DNA of 64,000 bases, taken from positions 310,001 to 374,000 of the forward strand of contig NZ_SJXD01000022.1 in assembly GCF_004336745.1 (NCBI RefSeq), written 5' to 3'. Every line of letters begins with the position of its first letter. The first letter of the stretch is position 1. This document shows positions 1-7,079 of this stretch, piece after piece. A model generated the notes under the pieces. It had not been told where the DNA came from, searched no databases, and worked only from the letters and a program-made list of their open reading frames with translations. The position numbers and the translations under genes were made by a program. Source of the DNA: Roseococcus sp. SYP-B2431. Its GTDB lineage: Bacteria > Pseudomonadota > Alphaproteobacteria > Acetobacterales > Acetobacteraceae.

Positions 1-451
1 GCGTGCGCCCGATGGTGAGCATCTGCTGCTCGCCGCCGCTCATGCGTCCGCCGGCGCGGGCGCGCATGGCGCCGAGGCTGGGGAAAAGCGCGAAGACGCG
101 CTCCGGCGTCCAGGGCGGCGTGCCCCCGCGCGCCGGCATGCGGCCGACCTCCAGGTTCTCCATGACGGAAAGCTCGGCGAAGATCCGGCGTTCCTCCGGC
201 ACGTAACCGATGCCGCGGCGGGCGATCTCGAAGGGCTCGCGGCCGGCGACCTCCTCGCCGGAGAAGCGCACCTGTCCGGAGCTCGGGCGGACCAGGCCCA
301 TGACGGATTTCATGGTCGTGCTCTTGCCCGCCCCGTTGCGGCCGAGCAGCGCCAGCACCTCGCCCTCGCGCGCCTCGAGCGTCACGCCCTGCAGGATATG
401 CGCGCGGCCGTAATGGGCATGAAGGTCGCGGACCTCGAGCATGGCGAGCAT
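1..451 (-). CDS. livF: Branched-chain amino acid ABC transporter ATPase LivF (partial, C-terminus outside window)
   Basis: This is one of two cytoplasmic ATPases energising a Liv-type importer. The visible 150 residues start MLAMLEVRDLHAHYG and contain a Walker A (GRNGAGKST), the LivF-typical stretch GIGYVPEERRIF and the ABC signature MSGGEQQM near residue 140. The Walker B aspartate and the C-terminus lie beyond base 1. The ATG at 451 overlaps the livG stop by one base (TGATG), so translation is probably coupled; an ATG at 442 is an alternative start. It is the last visible gene of a binding protein-permease-livG-livF string. Family assignment is firm; the transported substrate cannot be read from the ATPase. 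Confidence 0.93.
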   Translation of the reverse strand, partial: MLAMLEVRDLHAHYGRAHILQGVTLEAREGEVLALLGRNGAGKSTTMKSVMGLVRPSSGQVRFSGEEVAGREPFEIARRGIGYVPEERRIFAELSVMENLEVGRMPARGGTPPWTPERVFALFPSLGAMRARAGGRMSGGEQQMLTIGRT

Positions 452-1206
452 CAGGTGTAGCCGTGGGTTGCGCCGGTGCCGAGATAGACCTCGCGCACGC
501 GGGGATCCCGGCGGACCTCGGAGGGGATGCCCTCGGCGATGGGCCTGCCGCGGTCGAGGACCAGCAGGCGGTCGGCATGGGCGAAGACGACGTCCATGTC
601 GTGCTCGGTGAACAACACCGCGATGCCGCCCTCGCGCGCGATATGGGCGGTGAGCTCCATCAGCGCGACGCGCTCGGCGGGGGCCATTCCGGCGGTGGGT
701 TCGTCCATCAGGAGGAGTGCCGGGTCGTTGGCCAGGGCGATCGCCAGCTCGACGCGCTTGAGGTCGCCATAGGCCAGCACGCCGCAGGGCCGCGCCGCCT
801 GGGCGGACATGCCCACGCGGTCGAGCAGGGCCAGGGCCCGGGAGGGATCTTCCTTCGCCACGGGATTCCAGATGTGGAAGAGGCGGCGCGCGTGGCTGAG
901 CAGGGCCATCTGCACATTCTCGAGCACCGACATAGAGGCGAAGGTGGCCGTGATCTGGAAGGTGCGGCCGACGCCCATCCGCCAGATGCGCCGCGGGGCG
1001 AGCCCGGTGATCTCCTGGCCTCTCAGCCTCACCGATCCGCGGTCCGGGCGGAGCTGGCCGTTGAGCATGTTGAAGCAGGTGGATTTGCCCGCGCCGTTCG
1101 GCCCGATCAGCGCGAGAAGCTCGCCCGCCGCGACGCTCAGCGAGACGCCGGATACGGCCCGCACGCCGCCGAAGCTCTTGTGCAGGTCGCGCACCTCGAG
1201 GGTCAC
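451..1206 (-). CDS. livG: Branched-chain amino acid ABC transporter ATPase LivG
   Basis: The second cytoplasmic ATPase of the Liv importer, 251 residues, which is normal for LivG. It shows Walker A (GPNGAGKST) near residue 36, the LivG hallmark GVGRTFQI in the Q-loop region, a degenerate signature (LAYGDLKRVELA) where most ABC proteins have LSGGQ, Walker B (LLLMDEPTAGM) and a switch histidine in TEHDMD. The start is GTG at 1206, forming a GTGA overlap with the stop of the upstream permease, so the two are translationally coupled. The signature variant is usual for LivG and does not suggest inactivity. Confidence 0.95.
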   Translation of the reverse strand: MTLEVRDLHKSFGGVRAVSGVSLSVAAGELLALIGPNGAGKSTCFNMLNGQLRPDRGSVRLRGQEITGLAPRRIWRMGVGRTFQITATFASMSVLENVQMALLSHARRLFHIWNPVAKEDPSRALALLDRVGMSAQAARPCGVLAYGDLKRVELAIALANDPALLLMDEPTAGMAPAERVALMELTAHIAREGGIAVLFTEHDMDVVFAHADRLLVLDRGRPIAEGIPSEVRRDPRVREVYLGTGATHGYT

Positions 1207-3038
1207 GACCGCCTCTCCCCGCGCTGCAAGGCCCCGGCGAGGCCCTGCGGGAAGAACAGCACCAGCGCCAGGATGATCGTGCCCAGGAAGAGCCGCCAGA
1301 GATCGAAAGCCCGCATCAGCTGCTCGTGCAGCCAGGTATAGGCCAGCGCGCCCAGGATCGGCCCGCTCACCGTCCGCACGCCACCGAGGAGCACCATCAG
1401 CAGCGCGTCCACGCTGCGCGAGATGCTCATATAGGTCGGGAAGACGCTGCCCTTAGCATAGGCGAAGAGCCCGCCCGCGATGCCGGCCGCGACCGCGGCC
1501 AGGACGAAGGCGAACCAGCGGATGCGGAAGCCGTCGATGCCGATGGCCTCGGCGCGCAGCGGGCTGTCGCGGCCGGCGCGCAGCGCATAGCCGAAGGGCG
1601 CGAAGATCGCCCGGCGCAGCAGCAGCGTCGCCGCGGCGCAAAGCGTCAGCGCGAGGTAGTAGTAGGCCAGCTTCGACTGCGCCCAGGGGCTGGGCCAGAC
1701 GCCGAGGATGCCGTTGTCGCCGCCGGTCAGCTCGACCCATTGAAAGGCGGTGGACCAGGCGATCTGCGCGAAGGCCAGCGTCAGCATCGCCGCGTAGACG
1801 CCGGAGAGGCGCACGCAGAAGAAGCCGAAGACGAAGCCGCCGAGCCCGGCCGCGAAGGGCGCGGCGAGCAGGCCCATCTCCATCGGCGCGCCGAAGTGGC
1901 GCAGCAGCAGCGCAGCGCCATAGGCGCCGAAGCCGAAATAGGCGGCGTGGCCGAAGCTCGCCATGCCGCCCGGGCCCATGATGAAATGCAGGCTGGCGGC
2001 GAAGAGCACCATGATCGCGATCTCGGTGAAGACGATCAGCGCATAGTCGCCGAGGAAGGGCGGCACGATCACCGCCAGCGCCAATGCCGCCGCGCCGATC
2101 CGCCGCACCCAGGGCGAGGGCGGCGGATAGGGCGGCTCGATCGCCGTCGCCCCATGGGCGGTCGAGGGCGCGCGGCCCAGGAGCCCGTGCGGGCGGATCA
2201 CCAGCACCACGGCCATCACCAGGAAGGCCAGCACCAGCGTGATCCGGGGAAAGATCAGGATGCCGAAGGCCTGGAGCTCGCCGATCAGCAGCGCGGCCAG
2301 GAAGGCGCCGGGCAGCGAGCCGAGGCCGCCCACCACCACGACCACGAAGGCCTCGGAGATGACGGCGAGATCCATCTGCAGGTTCACGCTCTCGCGCGGG
2401 ATCTGCAGCGCGCCGCCCAGCCCGGCCAGCACCGAGCCCAGGAAGAAGACGGTGGTGAAGAGCATGCGCTGGTTCACGCCCAGCGCGCCCACCATCTCGC
2501 GATCGGCCGTCGCCGCGCGGACCAGCGTGCCCCAGCGCGTGCGGTTGAAGAGCAGCCACAGCAGCGCCAGCACCACCGGCCCGACACAGATGAGAAAGAG
2601 CTCGTAGAGCGGGAAACGGATGCCAAGGATCTCGGTGGCGCCGCGCAGCCCGGGCGCGCGCGGGCCGAGCAGGTCCTGCGGGCCCCAGCTCAGCAGGGCG
2701 AGATCCTGCACGATCAGCACCACGCCGAAGGTGGCGAGCAGCTGGAAGAGTTCTGGCGCCTTGTAGATGCGGCGCAGCAGCAGGACCTCGATCAGCACGC
2801 CCACGCAGCCCACGATCAGCGCCGCCATGGCCACCCCGCCCCAGAAGCCGAGATGGCCGCGCGGCAGGCTCGTCACCAGCGTCCAGGCTAGATAGGCGCC
2901 GAGCATGTAGAGGCTGCCATGCGCGAAGTTCACGATGCGCGTGACGCCGAAGATGACCGTCAGCCCGGAGGCGACCAGGAACAGCGAGGAGGCCGAGGCC
3001 AGCCCGCTCAGCCCCTGGACCAGCAGGTTTTCCAGCAT
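1203..3038 (-). CDS. Fused LivH-LivM permease of a branched-chain amino acid-type ABC importer
   Basis: A single 611-residue inner-membrane protein joins the two permease subunits that are usually separate. Residues about 1-300 match LivH (start MLENLLVQGLSGLASASSLF, then TRIVNFAHGSLYMLGAY and PRESVNLQMDLAVISEAFVV). Residues about 320-611 match LivM (GPGGMASFGHAAYFGFGAYG, then RDSPLRAEAIGIDGFRIRW). The reading frame is uninterrupted across the junction (around RPHGLLGRAPSTAHG), so this is a true fusion, not two genes. The ATG at 3038 was chosen because the N-terminus then matches LivH starts; the open frame continues upstream without homology. It lies 56 bases after the binding-protein gene and overlaps livG by four bases. 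Confidence 0.93.
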   Translation of the reverse strand: MLENLLVQGLSGLASASSLFLVASGLTVIFGVTRIVNFAHGSLYMLGAYLAWTLVTSLPRGHLGFWGGVAMAALIVGCVGVLIEVLLLRRIYKAPELFQLLATFGVVLIVQDLALLSWGPQDLLGPRAPGLRGATEILGIRFPLYELFLICVGPVVLALLWLLFNRTRWGTLVRAATADREMVGALGVNQRMLFTTVFFLGSVLAGLGGALQIPRESVNLQMDLAVISEAFVVVVVGGLGSLPGAFLAALLIGELQAFGILIFPRITLVLAFLVMAVVLVIRPHGLLGRAPSTAHGATAIEPPYPPPSPWVRRIGAAALALAVIVPPFLGDYALIVFTEIAIMVLFAASLHFIMGPGGMASFGHAAYFGFGAYGAALLLRHFGAPMEMGLLAAPFAAGLGGFVFGFFCVRLSGVYAAMLTLAFAQIAWSTAFQWVELTGGDNGILGVWPSPWAQSKLAYYYLALTLCAAATLLLRRAIFAPFGYALRAGRDSPLRAEAIGIDGFRIRWFAFVLAAVAAGIAGGLFAYAKGSVFPTYMSISRSVDALLMVLLGGVRTVSGPILGALAYTWLHEQLMRAFDLWRLFLGTIILALVLFFPQGLAGALQRGERRS

Positions 3039-3094
3039 TATGGCCCGGCCGATCCAGCTGTCCGCGCCTGCGGCTCTCCCACCATCGGCCGAAG

Positions 3095-4309
3095 CTAGCC
3101 CTGCGGCCGCAGGCTTCGCACGACCTCGTCCGTCGGCAGGTAGTTCCGGCCGTCGGCATAGCGCCAATCGACCATCACGCCGCGGCCGTTGCGCAGCGCC
3201 GTCTTGCCGACATAGGCGCCCATGGTGGCCTGGTGGTCGATGGCGCGGAATTCGGTCTCCGCCTCGCCGAACGCGCCGGAGAACTTCAGGCCGGACATCG
3301 CGTCCCGCATGGGGTCCGTTTCGGTGGAGTTGGCCTTCCTCAGCATGGCGGCGATCGCGGTCACCGTATCTGCCGCGACGATGCTGCCGAGCTTCGGCAG
3401 CTCGCTGAAGCGGCGGCGATAGGCCTCGCGGAAGCGAGCATGCCCCGGATTGTTGAGATCGGCCGCCGGATAGCCGGTGACGATCCAGCCCTCCGGCGCC
3501 TCGTCGCCGAGCGGGTCCAGGTATTCCGGCTCGCCTGTCAGCATGGAGACCACAGTGCGGCGCTCGAAGAGGCCGCGCGTGCTGCCCTGGCGCACGAAGT
3601 TGGTGAGGTCCTGGGCGAAGGTGACGTTGAAGATGGCCTGCGGATTGGCGCTGGCCACGGCCTGCACCGTGGCGCCCGCATCGATGCGGCCCAGCGCCGG
3701 GAACTGCTCGGCGACGAAGGTGGTGCCGGGCTTGGCGCGGGTCAGCAGCTCCTTGAACCAGCGCACGGCGGACTGGCCATATTCGTAGTTCGGCGCGACG
3801 GTCGCCCAGCGCATCGGCGGCAGCTTGGCCGCCTCCTCCACCAGCATGGCCGCCTGCATGTAGGTGCTGCAACGCAGCCGGAAGGTGTAGCGGTTGCCCC
3901 GCGCCCAGACGAGCGCATCGGTCAGCGGCTCGGAGGCCACGAAGAGGCGGCGGCTCTGATTCGCGAAATCGGCCAGCGCCAGGCCGACATTGGAGAGGAA
4001 GCCGCCGGCGAGCAGGTGCACGCGCTCGTTGTTGATGAGCTCGCCGGCATGGCGCACGGCGTCCTCGGGCCTGCCGGCATCGTCGCGGAAGACGGTCTCG
4101 ATGCGGCGGCCGTTGATGCCGCCGGCCGCGTTGACCTCGTCCTGCATCAGCATCCAGGCGTTGCGGTAGGGGGTGAGGAACGCGGGTTGGGAAGAATAGG
4201 AGTTGATCTCGCCGATGCGAATCGGCCCCTCCTGCGCCAGGACCGGCGGGGCGGCCAGCGTGGCCGCGGTGCCGAGAAGGGCAGTGCGGCGGGGAAGCGC
4301 GAAAGTCAT
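3095..4309 (-). CDS. Periplasmic substrate-binding protein, LivJ/K (Peripla_BP_6) type
   Basis: Likely the solute receptor of the adjacent Liv-type importer, 404 residues. The N-terminus (MTFALPRRTALLGTAATLAA, cut after VLA) is a signal peptide. The mature part begins with the LivJ-like IRIGEINSYSSQP and has NAAGGINGRRIE and DDAGRPEDAVRHAGELI, typical of this fold. The ATG at 4309 was chosen because it starts the signal peptide and has GGAGCC upstream; an in-frame start at 4363 would add an atypical arginine-rich extension. As first gene of the string it may set the substrate. Its place beside acyl-CoA genes hints at organic acids or amides rather than leucine, but that is inference. Confidence 0.9.
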   Translation of the reverse strand: MTFALPRRTALLGTAATLAAPPVLAQEGPIRIGEINSYSSQPAFLTPYRNAWMLMQDEVNAAGGINGRRIETVFRDDAGRPEDAVRHAGELINNERVHLLAGGFLSNVGLALADFANQSRRLFVASEPLTDALVWARGNRYTFRLRCSTYMQAAMLVEEAAKLPPMRWATVAPNYEYGQSAVRWFKELLTRAKPGTTFVAEQFPALGRIDAGATVQAVASANPQAIFNVTFAQDLTNFVRQGSTRGLFERRTVVSMLTGEPEYLDPLGDEAPEGWIVTGYPAADLNNPGHARFREAYRRRFSELPKLGSIVAADTVTAIAAMLRKANSTETDPMRDAMSGLKFSGAFGEAETEFRAIDHQATMGAYVGKTALRNGRGVMVDWRYADGRNYLPTDEVVRSLRPQG

Positions 4310-4387
4310 GGCGAGGCTCCGGATTGCTGGCCGCATCCAAGCAAGCGACGGGCGGCGCCGCAATGCGAAATGCCGGAAATCAGCGCT

Positions 4388-4579
4388 TTACGGGAGACCC
4401 CAGCGGCGCCGGGCGCGGAGGCCCCACCCGGCCGCCACGCTCCCGGCCAGCCCGGCCATCGGGCCGAGGCCGAAGACCATGGCGAAGGCGTCCTCCACCC
4501 GGGAGACGCCTGGAAGCGCGCCGAGGGTGAGGGCGATCCGCATGCCGGCGCAGAAAGGCGCGCCCAGGACGCCGGTCAC
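4388..4579 (-). CDS. Small hydrophobic hypothetical protein
   Basis: A 63-residue product with a hydrophobic middle (roughly residues 30-52, AMVFGLGPMAGLAGSVAAG) and a basic end (RARRRWGLP), compatible with one membrane segment. The GTG start at 4579 overlaps the stop of the acyl-CoA dehydrogenase gene in a GTGA arrangement, and nearly every codon ends in G or C, as in the neighbouring genes. Both facts favour a real coupled gene. I recognise no family, and a chance open frame remains possible in DNA this GC-rich. Confidence 0.45.
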   Translation of the reverse strand: MTGVLGAPFCAGMRIALTLGALPGVSRVEDAFAMVFGLGPMAGLAGSVAAGWGLRARRRWGLP

Positions 4580-5721
4580 GCCGCCTGGACGAGGCCCCCG
4601 GCATCGGCCAGGGCGCGGAGGTGATGGTCGGTGTCGCCGAACATCGCCTCGTTCACCGTCAGGCGCTTGAAGTAGTGGCCGGCGCCGTATTCCATCGTCA
4701 TGGCGATGCCGCCATGCAGCTGGATGCTCTGCTGGCCCACGAAGCGCTGCGAGCGGCCGATCTGCGCCTTCACCGCATGCATGTTGTTGCGGCGCTCGAA
4801 GGCATTCGAGCCCTGCGCGGCCATGGTCGCGAAATAGGCCATGCTGCGCGACTGCTCGATCGCCACCAGCATGTCCGCCGCCTTGTGCTGCAGCGCCTGG
4901 AAGCTGCCGATGGCGCGGCCGAACTGCTGGCGCGTCTTCATGTAGTCGAGCGTCGTGGCATGCACGACGTCCATGGCGCCGATCGCCTCGGCGGCCAGGG
5001 CCGCGATGGCCTCGTCCACCACGCGGTCCAGGATGGGCAGGCCGCCCTCGGCCTCGCCGAGCACGGCATGGGCGCGGGCATTGGTGAAGTCCACTTCGGC
5101 CGCGCGGCCGCCGTCGACCATGCGGAAGCCGCGCACCTCGACGCCCGGCGCCTTGGCGGAGACGAGAAAGAGGCCGATGCCGGACTTGTCGCGCTGGCCG
5201 CCGGCGACGCGGGCGGAGACGACGAACCAGTCCGCCGTGTCGCCGTGCAGGACCATGCCCTTCCGGCCGGTGATCGCCCAGCCGCTGCCATCCTTCTTCG
5301 CCGTGGTGGTCACGTCGAAGAGGTCGTAGCGGGACTGGCGCTCCTGCTGCGCCAGGGAGATCAGCGCCTCGCCCGAGGCGATGGCCGGCACCAGCTCGCC
5401 GCGCAGCGCTGCATCGGCGCCGTGGCGCAGCAGGCCGCCGCCCAGCACGACCGTGCTGAACCAGGGCTCCAGCGTGATGTGGCGGCCCATCTGCTCAGCG
5501 ACGAGCATCGTCTCCTCGGGGCCGCCGCCAAAGCCGCCATCCTCCTCGGAGAAGGGCAGGCCCAGCAGGCCGAGTTCGGCATACTGCGCCCACATCTCGC
5601 GGCTCCAGCCGGTCTCGCCCGCCATATAGGCCTTGCGGTTCTCGAAGCCGTATTTCGCGGTCAGGCTCTTGCGGACGCTGTCCTGCAGCAGAGCCTGCGA
5701 CTCGTTCAGATCGAAGTCCAT
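4576..5721 (-). CDS. Acyl-CoA dehydrogenase, PimD-like small subunit
   Basis: FAD-dependent acyl-CoA dehydrogenase family member, 381 residues. It has the N-terminal helical domain (MDFDLNESQALLQDSVRK), the middle beta domain (ITGRKGMVLHGDTADWFVVSAR) and the C-terminal FAD-binding helices (TRQQFGRAIGSFQALQHKAAD, then QLHGGIAMTMEYGAGHYFKR). It resembles the small subunit of pimeloyl-CoA dehydrogenase and follows a larger acyl-CoA dehydrogenase gene by 43 bases, the arrangement of pimC-pimD. It probably forms a heteromer with that neighbour. The C-terminal loop that usually holds the catalytic glutamate does not show the canonical EGT/GGSNE motif, as expected for the non-catalytic partner. The exact substrate is not determined. 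Confidence 0.88.
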   Translation of the reverse strand: MDFDLNESQALLQDSVRKSLTAKYGFENRKAYMAGETGWSREMWAQYAELGLLGLPFSEEDGGFGGGPEETMLVAEQMGRHITLEPWFSTVVLGGGLLRHGADAALRGELVPAIASGEALISLAQQERQSRYDLFDVTTTAKKDGSGWAITGRKGMVLHGDTADWFVVSARVAGGQRDKSGIGLFLVSAKAPGVEVRGFRMVDGGRAAEVDFTNARAHAVLGEAEGGLPILDRVVDEAIAALAAEAIGAMDVVHATTLDYMKTRQQFGRAIGSFQALQHKAADMLVAIEQSRSMAYFATMAAQGSNAFERRNNMHAVKAQIGRSQRFVGQQSIQLHGGIAMTMEYGAGHYFKRLTVNEAMFGDTDHHLRALADAGGLVQAA

Positions 5722-5764
5722 ATTTGTTCAGAGCCCCCCAGGGCGCGGCGCAGCCGCGGCCGCC

Positions 5765-6967
5765 TTATAAACCAAGAAATGCTTTTGCCATGATGTTCCG
5801 CTGGATCTCGTTGGACCCACCGTAGATGCTCTGCTTGCGCCAGTTGAAGTAGATCCCGGCGAGGCCGAAGGCCCAATCGGGCGCCACGTCCCACTCGTTG
5901 GTGCCCTCGGCATCCGGATCGCCGTCCACCCAGGCATAGGGGCCGGCGGCCTTCATCAGCAGCTCGGACACGCCCTGCTGAATCTCGGTTCCCTTGATCT
6001 TGAGCACGGAGGTCGCGGGGTCCGGCTTGCCGGTGCCGGCGCGCTTGGTCTCGTTGGCGATGACCCGCATGACGGTCATCTCCAGCGCCTTCAGCTCGAC
6101 CTCCATCTCCGTCACCTGGCGGCGGAACTCCGGGTCGTCGATCAGCGGGCGGCCGCCGTCCATGGTCTCCTTCGCGATGGTCTTGAGGCGGCGGATGCGC
6201 TCGCGCGAGGCACCGACGCGGGCCTGGCCGAAGCGTTCGTTGCCGAGCAGATACTTCGCGCAGTCCCAGCCCTTGTTAACCTCGCCGACCAGCAGGTTCG
6301 CGGGGACCTTCACGTCGTCGAAGAAGACCTCGTTCACCTCATGCCCGCCCTCGATCGTGATGATCGGGCGCACGGTGATGCCCGGCGTCTTCATGTCCAC
6401 CAGGAAGAAGGAGATGCCCTCCTGCTTCTTCGCCGCCGGATCGGTGCGGGCGAGGACGAAGATCCAGTCGGCGTGCTGCGCCAGCGTCGTCCAGGTCTTC
6501 TGGCCGTTGATGACCCACTCGCCGTTCTCGAGGACGGCCTTGGTCTTGAGGCCCGCGAGGTCGGAGCCCGCGCCCGGCTCGGAGAAGCCCTGGCACCACC
6601 AGTCGTCCAGGTTCCGCATGCGAGGCAGGAAACGTTCCTTCTGCTCCTGCGTGCCGAACTGGATGATCACCGGACCGCACATGTTGATGTTGAAGCCGAG
6701 CGGCGAGGGCGCCGGCCACATCTGCAGCTCCTCGCGGAAGATGTATTTCTGCGCGGGGGTCCAGCCCGGGCCGCCATGCTCGACCGGCCATTCCGGCGCG
6801 GCCCAGCCCTTGGCGTTCAGCTTCTTCTGCCACTCGACGACCATCTCCTTGGTCGGCGACTTGCCGGAGATCAGGTGCTGGCGCGTGGCCTCGGGCAGCT
6901 CGGCGGCGAGGAAGGCGCGGACCTCGTCGCGGAAGGAGGCCTCGGCATCGGTGAAGCGGAGTTCCAT
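5765..6967 (-). CDS. Acyl-CoA dehydrogenase, PimC-like large subunit
   Basis: A 400-residue FAD-dependent dehydrogenase that would introduce the alpha-beta double bond in an acyl-CoA. Visible features are the N-terminal helices (MELRFTDAEASFRDEVRAFL), the flavin-contacting QGFSEPGAGSDLAGLKTKA and INGQKTWTTLAQHADW segments, and the C-terminal SIYGGSNEIQRNIMAK, where the GGSNE glutamate sits in the usual active-site region. It looks like the large subunit of a pimeloyl-CoA dehydrogenase. It is placed between a hydratase/hydroxyacyl-CoA dehydrogenase gene and its likely small-subunit partner. The start fits the family and is 112 bases from the upstream gene. Confidence 0.9.
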   Translation of the reverse strand: MELRFTDAEASFRDEVRAFLAAELPEATRQHLISGKSPTKEMVVEWQKKLNAKGWAAPEWPVEHGGPGWTPAQKYIFREELQMWPAPSPLGFNINMCGPVIIQFGTQEQKERFLPRMRNLDDWWCQGFSEPGAGSDLAGLKTKAVLENGEWVINGQKTWTTLAQHADWIFVLARTDPAAKKQEGISFFLVDMKTPGITVRPIITIEGGHEVNEVFFDDVKVPANLLVGEVNKGWDCAKYLLGNERFGQARVGASRERIRRLKTIAKETMDGGRPLIDDPEFRRQVTEMEVELKALEMTVMRVIANETKRAGTGKPDPATSVLKIKGTEIQQGVSELLMKAAGPYAWVDGDPDAEGTNEWDVAPDWAFGLAGIYFNWRKQSIYGGSNEIQRNIMAKAFLGL

Positions 6968-7079
6968 GGGGCGTCTCCTAAAGCGCGATGACCGAAGGCG
7001 CGAAGCGCCGCAGGTCTGAATCGCGCGTTGAACAAGGACCTAGAGGGGGATGCGTGAGCGTCAGCGAAGGCATCGCGCT

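Noticed and set aside
463-1341. Long plus-strand open frame opposite livG
   Set aside because: Composition (His, Gly, Ala, Glu runs) is typical of antisense frames in GC-rich DNA, and livG on the other strand has full ATPase motifs.
1203-4340. One 1045-residue protein covering the binding-protein region and the permease
   Set aside because: Upstream of 3038 the frame is arginine-rich shadow sequence; the true binding protein is in another frame with a signal peptide.
4344-4362. GGGCGGCGCCG near 4351 as a further repeat copy
   Set aside because: The partner core CTTCGCCGCGCC is missing and the flanks do not align.
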